Shown in pieces: positions 8,127-15,836 of a stretch of DNA of 64,000 bases. The first letter of the stretch is position 1. The number at the start of each line of letters is the position of its first letter. Position numbers and translations under genes: made by a program. Origin of the DNA: Clostridia bacterium (GTDB taxonomy: Bacteria > Bacillota > Clostridia > Oscillospirales > Acutalibacteraceae). The stretch is taken from contig JAFQRA010000002.1 of assembly GCA_017410325.1 (NCBI GenBank), positions 1 through 64,000 on the forward strand. Direction: 5' to 3'. The notes under the pieces were generated by a model. The model ran no database searches, was not told the DNA's origin, and saw only the letters and a list, made by a program, of their open reading frames with translations.

Positions 8127-8834
8127 TTAACAAATTGCATTTTTAGAATATAGAAGTCCTGCCATTATTCTTTCCGAAGAAACCGTGCCTGCGAGCAGCA
8201 TACGCACACGAAGCAGATGCAGCCCTTTTGAATCAAGAGCCGCAACCTTTTCCTTAACCGCACGGAAAAGCCCCGAGTTTTCCAGACTTGTCAGCTTCAC
8301 CGCATACCGCACGGTGCAGAAAGCCGACAAGCAGAAAACCCCCGCAACTGCAGAAAGCAGAAGGTTGCCGCACACCAAGGCACCCAGCACGGCACTGCTG
8401 ACACCTGAGCTGACGAAAGCAAGGCTTACGGCAAGGCACAGCGCAGGCACGGCAAAAAACAGCAGTCCCCTGCCCAAGCAATACGCCCTCAGCGTTAAAG
8501 CAAGCACCGCCGCACGGAAAACATCCGCCAAAGAAAACTCAGCCAGCAAGCCTGACGCGGATATTTTTCTGCCGTTCATTCTGTACACAAACCATCTGTC
8601 ACGAAAAAGCTCTGCGCACCATATCAGCAGACGAAGCGTTACTGCGGCAAAAACGTAGATTATCCCCAACACGGGAAACGAACGGTAAAGACCCGGTATC
8701 TGCGGCACGGCAAGCGCAATCAGCACAAAAGACAGAAGTTTGAGCACCTGCGGCACAAGCACCGCCAGACGCGAAGCCTGCCTTTCGCCAAGCAGAAGAT
8801 AATCAACCCTGAATCTGATTTTTTCTTTTTCCAT
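8127..8834 (-). CDS. Membrane protein of unknown function
   Basis: 235 residues from the ATG chosen here; an in-frame TTG 17 codons upstream has no ribosome site, and the chosen ATG has only a weak AAGGGTAAG. There are hydrophobic segments at about 27-46, 52-72, 119-142 and 145-170, so four membrane passes, with a basic loop (ELFRDRWFVYRMNGRK) after the second pair and a soluble C-terminal tail of about 60 residues. No family was recognised. It lies between the small secreted protein and the micropeptide pair on the same strand, but the terminator of the nearer micropeptide separates them. A role in export of or immunity to the peptides is only a guess from position. Confidence 0.65.
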   Translation of the reverse strand: MEKEKIRFRVDYLLLGERQASRLAVLVPQVLKLLSFVLIALAVPQIPGLYRSFPVLGIIYVFAAVTLRLLIWCAELFRDRWFVYRMNGRKISASGLLAEFSLADVFRAAVLALTLRAYCLGRGLLFFAVPALCLAVSLAFVSSGVSSAVLGALVCGNLLLSAVAGVFCLSAFCTVRYAVKLTSLENSGLFRAVKEKVAALDSKGLHLLRVRMLLAGTVSSERIMAGLLYSKNAIC

Positions 8835-8953
8835 AACATTCTTACCCTTTTCGGTTTTTATTCTATTATTGTCACGCCAACGCAAATAAAACCGGAATTG
8901 CTCCGCGCATTTTTCAACGCGGCTGATTTATGTTACCTCTTCGCAAAAGAAAA

Positions 8954-8985
8954 ACAGGTGCCGCATAAACCTATGCAACACCTGT
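8954..8985 (-). terminator. Terminator of micropeptide 1
   Basis: Minus strand stem ACAGGTGTTGCATA / TATGCGGCACCTGT, 14 pairs with two G-U, GGTT loop, then TTTTTC. The G-U pairs fit minus-strand RNA. Confidence 0.9.
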
Positions 8986-9011
8986 ATTCTCTGTTTTCAT
9001 TAATAAAACAA

Positions 9012-9158
9012 TTAGGCAACGTTAGCAATGAGGCCCTTAACTACTTCGATAACCTTATCGATGATACCGGACTCCTGAACCCAAGCAACTACCTTCTTAA
9101 CTACGTCGATAATCTGCTCAAAGTCGATCTTGCCGATTACTTCCATGATAGCATCCAT
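9012..9158 (-). CDS. 48-residue amphipathic micropeptide 1
   Basis: Short gene read directly from the sequence; protein begins MDAIMEVIGKIDFEQ and ends VIEVVKGLIANVA. It has GGAGGTGA seven bases before the ATG, a TTGACA/TATACT promoter and its own terminator. The peptide has no signal sequence, no cysteine, about 8 acidic and 5 basic residues, and Ile/Val every three to four positions, so it should form an amphipathic helix. It has an internal repeat (IIDVVKKVV and IIDKVIEVVK). It aligns without gaps over 47 positions with the micropeptide at 9370-9513 (11 identities, 8 of them in residues 23-44). Function unknown; similarity in size, charge and tandem layout to staphylococcal PSM-beta peptides is noted as a hypothesis. 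Confidence 0.85.
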   Translation of the reverse strand: MDAIMEVIGKIDFEQIIDVVKKVVAWVQESGIIDKVIEVVKGLIANVA

Positions 9159-9196
9159 TGTAAATTTCACCTCCATCTACAATAACTGTTGCGAAA

Positions 9197-9225
9197 AGTA
9201 TATTCCTATTTTTTCACTTTGTCAA
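9197..9225 (-). promoter_or_regulatory. Near-consensus promoter of micropeptide 1
   Basis: Minus strand TTGACA, exactly 17 nt, TATACT. Leader of about 30 nt before the ATG. Confidence 0.85.
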
Positions 9226-9302
9226 TCAAAATCAACATATTTTTCAAATATTAATTCATATTATGCCGATTTTTTATGCTGATTTTTACTGTTTAGAAAA
9301 AT

Positions 9303-9331
9303 AAAAGCCCTTGTTCAAAACAAAGGCCTTT
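9303..9331 (-). terminator. Terminator of micropeptide 2
   Basis: Minus strand stem AAAGGCCTTTGTT / AACAAGGGCTTTT, 13 pairs with two G-U, 3-base loop, then ATTTTT. Confidence 0.85.
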
Positions 9332-9369
9332 ATGTAGGGTTTATGAAAATGTGAATGAGAAGCTTTTTC

Positions 9370-9513
9370 TTAGAACAGTTCGATGATGCTCTTGAAGAAG
9401 TTGATAACAGCCTCCACAACACCGGAATCCTTAACCATACCTACGATGTCCGATGCCTCGCCCTCGTTAAGGTAAGCAAGAAGCTGCTCTACAAAACCGA
9501 GAATAGTATCCAT
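9370..9513 (-). CDS. 47-residue amphipathic micropeptide 2
   Basis: Paralogue of the peptide at 9012-9158, also too short for usual gene calling. The protein begins MDTILGFVEQLLAYLNEG and ends VVEAVINFFKSIIELF. Composition is 8 acidic and 2 basic residues, no Cys, no signal peptide. The shared core with its paralogue is V-x-x-(W/M)-V-x-(D/E)-S-G-(I/V)-(I/V)-(D/E)-x-V-I-x-x-x-K. Ribosome site GGAGGTGA is in the same context as in paralogue 1. It has a fully consensus promoter and an own terminator, which predicts very high expression of a single tiny product. Secreted modulin, bacteriocin-like peptide, membrane-remodelling peptide or toxin of a type I system are all possible; no antisense RNA gene is evident. 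Confidence 0.85.
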   Translation of the reverse strand: MDTILGFVEQLLAYLNEGEASDIVGMVKDSGVVEAVINFFKSIIELF

Positions 9514-9543
9514 TAATTTCACCTCCATTGTTTTGTTGACTTA

Positions 9544-9572
9544 ATTATACGGGATTTTATTCGTTTTGTCAA
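9544..9572 (-). promoter_or_regulatory. Perfect sigma-A promoter of micropeptide 2
   Basis: Minus strand TTGACA, 17 nt, TATAAT: no mismatch to consensus in either box or spacing. Confidence 0.9.
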
Positions 9573-9649
9573 CAGTTTGTTCACAATTTATTAACCATAG
9601 TGTAACAACCAAGTAATGGCAAAGTAACACACAGGTAAACGCAAAAAAT

Positions 9650-9673
9650 CTGCCCCGTCGGATGACAGAGCAG
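9650..9673 (-). terminator. Terminator of the gyrB-glyA operon
   Basis: Minus strand CTGCTCTGTC / GACGGGGCAG with loop ATCC, 10 pairs including two G-U, followed by ATTTTTT. It lies beyond the 161-bp repeat element, which is therefore inside the glyA 3' untranslated region. Confidence 0.8.
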
Positions 9674-9709
9674 TTGAATTTCTATAAATCTTCACAGATG
9701 CACGACATA

Positions 9710-9870
9710 GGTACACGACGAAAACACAGTGTGCAAAGATTGTGAGATGATTTTTTCGTCAGAGAAGTTTTGAAAACGCAGGCAATACTTTGTGTATTGC
9801 CGAGTATTTCGGAACGATATGGCGGAAAAAGCACTCACAAGATTGTGCAATGGGTTTTCAGGAGTGTACC
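9710..9870 (+). repeat. 161-bp long-hairpin element, copy A
   Basis: A single long imperfect hairpin. Paired arms from outside in: GGTACAC/GTGTACC, GAAAAC/GTTTTC, TGTGCAA/TTGTGCA, TTGTGAG/CTCACAA, TTTTTTCGTCA/TGGCGGAAAAA, GTTTTGAAA/TTTCGGAAC, GGCAATAC/GTATTGCC, with apical loop TTTGT. Every non-Watson-Crick pair in these arms is G-U when read as plus-strand RNA. A second copy of the same length lies at 32570-32730. This copy ends two bases from the glyA stop codon. Confidence 0.85.
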
Positions 9871-9872
9871 CA

Positions 9873-11120
9873 TTAATAAATGGGGCACTTTGCACAGATT
9901 GCGTTGACTTCCTCACGGATTTTGTCTGCGCTGTTTTCATAATCCGTTGCGGCAAGATAAATAAGCTCTGCTATCTTGACCATATCCTCTTCAACAAGGC
10001 CTCTGGAGGTTACGGCGGCTGTGCCGATACGCACACCGCTTGTTATGAAGAACTTCTCGGGGTCGTTGGGAATAGCGTTCTTATTGACGGTGATGTAAAC
10101 GGTGTCAAGGCGCTTTTCAAGCTCCTTGCCCGTAATGCTGAAGGGACGCAGGTCCACAAGCATAAGGTGGTTGTCCGTACCGCCGGAAACAAGGTTAAAG
10201 CCCTTTTCGAGAAGTGCCGAGGCAAGAGCCTTTGCATTCTTTACAATCTGCTCCTGGTACGCCTTGAATTCGGGCTTGAGCGCTTCGCCGAAGCAGACAG
10301 CCTTACCGGCGATAACGTGCATAAGCGGGCCGCCCTGACTGCCGGGGAAAATAGCCTTGTCGATTTCCTTTGCGTACTCCTCCTTGCAGAGTATCATACC
10401 GCCTCTGGGGCCGCGGAGAGTCTTATGAGTTGTGGTTGTAACAAAATCGGCAAAGGGTACGGGAGATTCGTGAAGCTCTGCGGCAACAAGACCTGCGATA
10501 TGAGCCATATCAACCATAAACAGGCTGCCGGCAAGCTTTGCAATTTTGCCTATGCGGCGGAAGTCGATAACTCTCGGGTAAGCGGAGGCACCTGCAACAA
10601 TGAGCTTGGGCTTTACTTCGCAGGCAAGTCTTTCAAGCTCATCATAATCGATGAAGCCCTCTTCCGTTACGCCGTAGGGAACGAAGTTGTAGAGCTTACC
10701 GCTGAGGTTTGCGGGCGAACCGTGAGTAAGGTGGCCGCCGCAGTCAAGGCTCATACCGATAACGGTATCACCGGGCTTGAGGAAGGCGTTGTAAACGGCG
10801 AAATTTGCCTGTGAGCCCGAATGGGGCTGAACGTTTACGTGCTCTGCACCGAAAAGCTTCTTTGCACGCTCAATAGCGATATTCTCCACGATATCGACAC
10901 ATTCACAGCCGCCGTAGTAGCGCTTTGAGGGATAACCCTCCGCATACTTGTTTGTCAGCACGCTGCCCATTGCAGCCATAACTGCGGGCGAAACGATATT
11001 TTCGGAAGCAATAAGCTCGATGTTTCTCTTCTGTCTGTCAAGCTCGAGCTGCATAGCGTCGGCTACTTCCTTATCCGTTTTGGCGATAAGGCCGATTGAA
11101 TCAAGTACATTTTCAAACAT
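9873..11120 (-). CDS. glyA: Serine hydroxymethyltransferase
   Basis: Interconverts serine plus tetrahydrofolate with glycine plus 5,10-methylene-THF, the main source of one-carbon units; cytoplasmic PLP enzyme. 415 residues, the normal bacterial length. Signatures: [13 protein letters not shown] near residue 35, [15 protein letters not shown] near 57, [13 protein letters not shown] near 128, and the PLP lysine in [15 protein letters not shown] near 225. It is the last gene of the CPBP-tadA-remB-gyrB-glyA run, 21 bp after gyrB, with AAGGGG upstream of its ATG. folD, which uses its product, is encoded elsewhere in the window at 19360-20214. Confidence 0.97.
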   Translation of the reverse strand: MFENVLDSIGLIAKTDKEVADAMQLELDRQKRNIELIASENIVSPAVMAAMGSVLTNKYAEGYPSKRYYGGCECVDIVENIAIERAKKLFGAEHVNVQPHSGSQANFAVYNAFLKPGDTVIGMSLDCGGHLTHGSPANLSGKLYNFVPYGVTEEGFIDYDELERLACEVKPKLIVAGASAYPRVIDFRRIGKIAKLAGSLFMVDMAHIAGLVAAELHESPVPFADFVTTTTHKTLRGPRGGMILCKEEYAKEIDKAIFPGSQGGPLMHVIAGKAVCFGEALKPEFKAYQEQIVKNAKALASALLEKGFNLVSGGTDNHLMLVDLRPFSITGKELEKRLDTVYITVNKNAIPNDPEKFFITSGVRIGTAAVTSRGLVEEDMVKIAELIYLAATDYENSADKIREEVNAICAKCPIY

Positions 11121-11141
11121 AATTTTATATCCCCTTAAAAT

Positions 11142-13139
11142 TTATATATCAAGATTCTGTACGTATTTTGCGTTCTTCTCAATGAATTCTCTTCTGGGCT
11201 CAACCTTGTCGCCCATAAGGATTGAGAAGGTTTCGTCTGCAAGGATTGCATCCTCAAGCGTTACACGAAGCATCGTGCGGTTTGCAGGGTCCATAGTTGT
11301 TTCGCGAAGCTGGTCGGGGTCCATCTCACCGAGACCTTTGTATCGCTGGACGTCGCAGCTGCCGCCGAATTCGGCAATTATTTCGTCACGCTCTTCATCG
11401 GAAAAGGCATAGGCAACCTTCTTGCCCTTGGTAACCTTAAACAGAGGCGGCTGAGCAATATAGATGTAGCCGCTGTCGATAAGCGGACGCATATAACGGA
11501 AGAAGAAAGTGAGAAGAAGCGTTCTGATGTGGGCACCGTCAACGTCGGCATCGGCCATGATAACGATTTTGTGGTAACGCAGCTTAGTAATGTCGAAATC
11601 CTCGTCAATGCCCGTGCCGAGTGCGGTAACGACGGGAGTGAGCTTATCGTTGCCGATAACCTTGTCCAGCCTTGCTTTTTCAACGTTGAGCATTTTACCC
11701 CAAAGGGGAAGGATAGCCTGATATCTGTTATCCCTGCCGAGCTTGGCGGAGCCGCCTGCAGAGTCACCCTCGACAATATAGAGCTCTGTGTTTTCGGGGT
11801 TTCTGTCCGTACAGTCGGCAAGCTTGCCGGGAAGCGAGCTTGAGTTGGAAAGAGCGCTCTTACGGGCGGATTCCTTCGCCTTGCGCACAGCCTCGCGCAC
11901 ACGGGAAGCTTCAAGCGCCTTGTTGAGAAGCACCTTTGCAACCGACGGATTTTCCTCGAAATAAGTCATCAGCTTATCGACAACCGTCTGCGAAACAAGC
12001 TTTGTCATTTCCGTGTTGCCGAGCTTGCCCTTTGTCTGTCCTTCGAACTGTGCCTCGGTAAGCTTAACGCTGATTATTGCAACTATACCCTCTCGGACAT
12101 CCTCACCCGAAAGATTCTTGTCGTTGTCCTTGAGTATGCCGTACTTTCTGCCGTAGTCGTTGAAAACCTTTGTAAGTGCGGTTTTGAAGCCCGTTTCGTG
12201 CGTACCGCCGTCGATAGTACGGACGTTGTTGGCAAAGCTGATTAACGTTTCCTTATAGCCGTCGTTATACATAAGAGCGATTTCCGCGCTCGAATCGTCA
12301 CGTACGCTTGAAAAATGAATGGGTGCCGGCTGAACGGGAGTAAGGCCGTGGCTTTCGTTTGTATAGTTTACAAACTCACTCAAGCCGCCCTCAAAGCAGA
12401 ATACGCGCTCGACAACATTGTCGGGGTCACGCCTGTCCGTAAAGGTGATTTTAAGGCCTGCATTGAGGAAGGCGGATTCACGCAGTCTGCGCTCAAGCAC
12501 CTCAAACTCATAAACCGTTGTTTCAGTGAAAATTTCGGCATCGGCCTTGAAGCGGATGAACGTACCCGTGGTATCGCTCGTACCGACAATATCAAGGTCG
12601 CTCATAATGTTGCCGCGCTCAAAACGCTGGCGGTAAACGTTGCCGTTACGGGAAACCTCTACCTCAAACCACTCCGAAAGGGCGTTAACGACGGATGAAC
12701 CGACACCGTGAAGACCGCCCGAAACCTTGTAGCCGCTGCCGCCGAACTTACCGCCCGCGTGGAGAACGGTGAGAACAACGGTAACTGCGGGCAGACCCAT
12801 TTTTTCGTTCATATCAACGGGGATACCGCGGCCGTTGTCACGTACGCTGATGATGTCGCCGGGCTCAATTTCGACCTCGATGTGAGTACAGAAGCCGGCA
12901 AGCGCCTCGTCAATTGAGTTGTCCACGATTTCGTAAACAAGGTGGTGAAGGCCGTTGGGGCCCGTTGAACCGATATACATACCGGGACGCATACGAACCG
13001 CCTCAAGACCTTCGAGAACCTGAATCTGACCCGCGCCGTATTCTTCGCTTACGGCGGTGTCCATCTGCTCGACAGGTTCTGTATTCAGTTCCTCTGCGGT
13101 AAGGGGTGTTTCCTGAAGCTGAATTTCCTGATTATCCAA
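11142..13139 (-). CDS. gyrB: DNA gyrase subunit B
   Basis: ATPase subunit of gyrase. About 665 residues: GHKL ATPase domain first ([35 protein letters not shown]), transducer in the middle, then TOPRIM ([37 protein letters not shown]) and the GyrB-type end [14 protein letters not shown]. There is no extra TOPRIM insert. An ATG at 13166 would add nine residues but has no ribosome site, while ACAGGAGG sits eight bases before the in-frame TTG chosen here. The N-terminus carries an acidic, Glu/Thr-rich leader of about 45 residues before the conserved fold. gyrA and recF are not nearby. The GyrB rather than ParE call rests on the C-terminal signature and remB linkage. Confidence 0.95.
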   Translation of the reverse strand: MDNQEIQLQETPLTAEELNTEPVEQMDTAVSEEYGAGQIQVLEGLEAVRMRPGMYIGSTGPNGLHHLVYEIVDNSIDEALAGFCTHIEVEIEPGDIISVRDNGRGIPVDMNEKMGLPAVTVVLTVLHAGGKFGGSGYKVSGGLHGVGSSVVNALSEWFEVEVSRNGNVYRQRFERGNIMSDLDIVGTSDTTGTFIRFKADAEIFTETTVYEFEVLERRLRESAFLNAGLKITFTDRRDPDNVVERVFCFEGGLSEFVNYTNESHGLTPVQPAPIHFSSVRDDSSAEIALMYNDGYKETLISFANNVRTIDGGTHETGFKTALTKVFNDYGRKYGILKDNDKNLSGEDVREGIVAIISVKLTEAQFEGQTKGKLGNTEMTKLVSQTVVDKLMTYFEENPSVAKVLLNKALEASRVREAVRKAKESARKSALSNSSSLPGKLADCTDRNPENTELYIVEGDSAGGSAKLGRDNRYQAILPLWGKMLNVEKARLDKVIGNDKLTPVVTALGTGIDEDFDITKLRYHKIVIMADADVDGAHIRTLLLTFFFRYMRPLIDSGYIYIAQPPLFKVTKGKKVAYAFSDEERDEIIAEFGGSCDVQRYKGLGEMDPDQLRETTMDPANRTMLRVTLEDAILADETFSILMGDKVEPRREFIEKNAKYVQNLDI

Positions 13140-13168
13140 AGCAAACTCCTCCTGTGTTATTTGCATTT

Positions 13169-13435
13169 TTACAAGTTGGTTAGTTTTGACCTGCTTCGCT
13201 TAAGCAGTGTCGAGGGTGAAATAGGCGAAATATACACGGTTGTACCGCCGTCCTTATTGCGGCAGACAACAAACGACTTGGGAAGCTCGTAGCCGACGTT
13301 GACTACCCTGCCCGTTTTTGTGGCTGTGGCAAGGTAATCCCTGGTAGCCTTGGAAACGGTGGTTGCTTCCAGATCGAATATGCCTAAAATTTCGTCATAG
13401 GTTATTACCGTATCCTGTCCGAGGTGAAGATACAT
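13169..13435 (-). CDS. remB: RemB-like (DUF370) regulator
   Basis: 88 residues, matching the short DUF370 proteins of which Bacillus RemA/RemB control extracellular-matrix genes. The family start [20 protein letters not shown] is intact, and the middle segment [20 protein letters not shown] is also conserved. In Bacillus subtilis remB (yaaB) lies just before gyrB, exactly as here, which supports the assignment. It is coupled to tadA by a TGATG overlap, with AGGAGGG upstream. DNA targets cannot be inferred. Confidence 0.88.
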   Translation of the reverse strand: MYLHLGQDTVITYDEILGIFDLEATTVSKATRDYLATATKTGRVVNVGYELPKSFVVCRNKDGGTTVYISPISPSTLLKRSRSKLTNL

Positions 13436-13911
13436 CAGCAGCCCTCCTGTTTCACTTTTGCACGGCGTTCACGCAGCTTTGCAAAAAACTCCGTAAGAAG
13501 TGCCGAGCACTCCTCCTGCATAAAGCCGCCCTGAATTTCGGGCTTGTGGTTGTACGGCAAATCGCAGAGGTTTATAATGCTGCCCATTGAGCCCGCCTTA
13601 TAATCCGATGCACCGAAAACCACCCTTTTTATACGGGAATTTATGATTGCGCCCGTACACATCGGGCAGGGCTCAAGCGTAACGTAGATTTCGCACTGGT
13701 GAAGCCGCCAGCCGCCCAGACGCCTGCAGGCGTTATTTATAGCCTCAAGCTCGGCGTGTGCAAGGGCGTTTTTGCCCGTTTCGCGGCGGTTAAAGCCCTC
13801 GCCTACGATTTCGCCGTCCTTAACCACAACGGCGCCTACGGGCACTTCGTCAAGCTCCGCCGCTTTTTCGGCAAGCTCTATTGCACGGAGCATAATTTCG
13901 GTTTCGGTCAA
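13435..13911 (-). CDS. tadA: tRNA-specific adenosine deaminase
   Basis: Deaminates A34 to inosine in the anticodon of tRNA-Arg(ACG). 158 residues; zinc site intact: His and catalytic Glu in LAHAELEAI near residue 53, and the cysteine pair in LEPCPMCTGAI near 83. A third family motif, NSRIKRVVFGASDYKAGS, follows. The start is TTG with a GGGGGG ribosome site; the first in-frame ATG would cut into the first helix. It sits in the gyrB operon. Confidence 0.95.
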   Translation of the reverse strand: MTETEIMLRAIELAEKAAELDEVPVGAVVVKDGEIVGEGFNRRETGKNALAHAELEAINNACRRLGGWRLHQCEIYVTLEPCPMCTGAIINSRIKRVVFGASDYKAGSMGSIINLCDLPYNHKPEIQGGFMQEECSALLTEFFAKLRERRAKVKQEGC

Positions 13912-13925
13912 ATTTTACGCCCCCC

Positions 13926-14882
13926 TTATTCAACGTAGTTGAACATTTCAGCCACAAGGGAAACAAGCACAAGAATCATAGGTACATTCACAAAAAATGC
14001 ACGTATGCGCTCACCCTTTGACAGAGCCGTATTTACACGGGGAAGCTTAAATTCGCGCCTGATAAGCAGAGCCGCCACGGCACCTGCACCCAGAGCAAAT
14101 ACAACCGCGCCCGTAATAAGCTGAGGCAATGCGCCGAGTGACGGAAATGCATTGTAAAGCTCGTAAGAAGCAACTGCGTAAAAATTGTTGAGAAAATGCA
14201 CGGCAATGCCGACCCAGATGCTTTTTGAAGCAATTACGACAAAGCCGAGCGCAACGCCGCACAGAAATGCAAATACGACATTGGAAGGACCGCCGTGAGA
14301 AAGGCCGAAGAGAAGTGCGGAAGCCAGAACGGCAAAAGCATTGCCGAAGCGGCGCAGAGGCTGCATTATAACGCCGCGGAAAACGAATTCCTCCACAAGC
14401 GGTGCAACGACGGCGGCACACATAAAATTGAGAAAGGTATCGCCGCCGCTGACAGAGTCAGCCATTTCGTTTTCGACCGTGCCGACACCGGCATCGTTAA
14501 GCAAAGCGTCGAAATAAACCGCAATGTAGTTTGAGGCCAGACAGAAGGCAAAGCCCGCACAGATGAGGTAAAAAGCTTTGCTCTTATCCTCGGGAAAATT
14601 AAAAGGCAAAGCACGGCGGTAGCTCGGCGAGCCCTTGCGGCAGCTCATAAGAAAGAACGGAATCCCCAGACAGCCGGCAGTCACAAAAACGGCACTTGCC
14701 GCATACTGAAAAGCGGCGTTGTCAAAAAAAGCTTCGAGCAGGCCGAAAAGGCGCAGTGCAAGCACAAACACGTTCTGCAGCAGAAAATTCGCGGCAAGGC
14801 AGGCGCCGACCAGAAGACCGTGCCTGCGCAGAAAAGAATATTCCTGCCCGTATAAACAGTGGTTTGTATTTAACGTTTTCAT
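13926..14882 (-). CDS. CPBP family intramembrane protease
   Basis: 318 residues, about eight membrane segments. The three conserved CPBP/Abi motifs are present: EEFVFRGVIMQPLRR near residue 165 (catalytic Glu pair), FGLSHGG near 197 and HFLNNFYAV near 232. Such proteases process prenylated or membrane peptides; several are linked to bacteriocin immunity. It is the first gene of the operon that continues into tadA, remB, gyrB and glyA, an odd partner for housekeeping genes. AAAGGAC precedes the ATG. The substrate is unknown; the micropeptides 5 kb away are a speculative candidate. Confidence 0.9.
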   Translation of the reverse strand: MKTLNTNHCLYGQEYSFLRRHGLLVGACLAANFLLQNVFVLALRLFGLLEAFFDNAAFQYAASAVFVTAGCLGIPFFLMSCRKGSPSYRRALPFNFPEDKSKAFYLICAGFAFCLASNYIAVYFDALLNDAGVGTVENEMADSVSGGDTFLNFMCAAVVAPLVEEFVFRGVIMQPLRRFGNAFAVLASALLFGLSHGGPSNVVFAFLCGVALGFVVIASKSIWVGIAVHFLNNFYAVASYELYNAFPSLGALPQLITGAVVFALGAGAVAALLIRREFKLPRVNTALSKGERIRAFFVNVPMILVLVSLVAEMFNYVE

Positions 14883-14950
14883 TCAGCCCGTCCTTTAAAT
14901 ATTTGCGTAAATATTTAGTATTATTTTCAATAATAATATATAACATACTG

Positions 14951-14979
14951 ATTATACCACAGCTAAGCAAAAAATGCAA
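14951..14979 (-). promoter_or_regulatory. Promoter of the CPBP-tadA-remB-gyrB-glyA operon
   Basis: Minus strand TTGCAT, 17 nt, TATAAT. The leader contains two AAATATTT blocks. It is divergent from the xth promoter, with 25 bp between the two -35 boxes. Confidence 0.75.
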
Positions 14980-15003
14980 CAAAGATACTTAAAATATTAA
15001 TTG

Positions 15004-15032
15004 TTGAAATAACCAAATTTGTATGATAAAAT
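15004..15032 (+). promoter_or_regulatory. Promoter of the xth operon
   Basis: TTGAAA, 17 nt, TAAAAT. It overlaps an in-frame upstream TTG codon, which shows that the longer xth reading frame is not the real one. Confidence 0.75.
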
Positions 15033-15063
15033 AGGCAGGTATTATGTTGGGAGAGTTGAAAAA

Positions 15064-15822
15064 ATGAAGAAATTTATCTCATGGAACGTAAACGGACTGC
15101 GAGCCTGTATGACGAAGGGCTTTGCAGATATTTTTAACGAATTTGACGCAGACATACTCTGTGTTCAGGAAACCAAGCTTCAGGAGGGTCAGATTGATTT
15201 TAAGCCCGACGGCTATCATCAGTACTGGAACTACGCAGAGAAGAAGGGCTATTCGGGTACGGCCGTTTTTACCAAGGAAAAGCCGCTGTCCGTATTCAAC
15301 GGAATTGACATTGCAAAGCACGACACGGAAGGCAGGGTAATAACACTCGAATTTGAGGATTTTTACTTCGTCTGCGTCTACACGCCCAACTCGCAGGACG
15401 GGCTTAAAAGGCTTGATTACCGTATGGAGTGGGAGGACGATTTCAGAGCTTATCTTGTTTCGCTTGACAAGACAAAGCCCGTTGTTGTTTGCGGCGATAT
15501 GAACGTTGCCCACAACGATATCGACCTTAAAAACCCGAAGACAAACCACCGCAACCCCGGCTTTACGGACGAGGAAAGAGGAAAGTTCACCGAGCTGCTG
15601 AATGCAGGCTTTACAGACACATTCCGCTATTTCTACCCGGACCTTGAGGGTGCGTATTCGTGGTGGAGCTACCGTTTCCGCGCAAGAGAAAAGGGCATAG
15701 GCTGGAGAATTGACTATTTTGTGACAAGCGCTTCAGTCAACGATAAGCTCGTTTCAGCCAAAATCCACGATAACGTTTTCGGCTCAGACCACTGCCCCGT
15801 AGAGGTTGTAATTGATTTTTAA
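15064..15822 (+). CDS. xth: Exodeoxyribonuclease III / AP endonuclease
   Basis: Base-excision-repair nuclease that cuts at abasic sites and trims 3' ends. 252 residues. EEP-fold motifs: SWNVNGLRA near residue 5, CVQETKLQ near 34 (metal Glu), VVCGDMNVAHNDIDL near 143, WRIDYF near 217 and the catalytic GSDHCPV near 239. The start is set by GGGAGAG eight bases upstream. First gene of a three-gene plus-strand operon with ybaK and an EamA transporter. Confidence 0.95.
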   Translation: MKKFISWNVNGLRACMTKGFADIFNEFDADILCVQETKLQEGQIDFKPDGYHQYWNYAEKKGYSGTAVFTKEKPLSVFNGIDIAKHDTEGRVITLEFEDFYFVCVYTPNSQDGLKRLDYRMEWEDDFRAYLVSLDKTKPVVVCGDMNVAHNDIDLKNPKTNHRNPGFTDEERGKFTELLNAGFTDTFRYFYPDLEGAYSWWSYRFRAREKGIGWRIDYFVTSASVNDKLVSAKIHDNVFGSDHCPVEVVIDF

Positions 15823-15836
15823 GGAGATAAAGCAGG

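Noticed and set aside
9710-9870. 161-bp hairpin as the glyA terminator
   Set aside because: It has no T-run on the minus strand, and a proper terminator follows at 9650-9673; G-U pairs fit the other strand.
9792-10814. 340-codon open frame on the plus strand opposite glyA
   Set aside because: It is the antisense shadow of a full-length, motif-complete glyA; no ribosome site and no protein-like pattern.
11378-11941. 187-codon minus-strand frame inside gyrB
   Set aside because: Out-of-frame shadow within conserved TOPRIM coding sequence, Arg/Ser/Leu-rich composition typical of such shadows.
13139-15000. Chromosome origin near remB-gyrB
   Set aside because: remB-gyrB is near the origin in Bacillus, but dnaA, dnaN, recF and DnaA-box clusters are absent here.
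15019-15063. Longer xth start (TTG at 15019)
   Set aside because: It falls inside the promoter spacer and -10 box, so it cannot be transcribed from that promoter; the ATG at 15064 has a good ribosome site.
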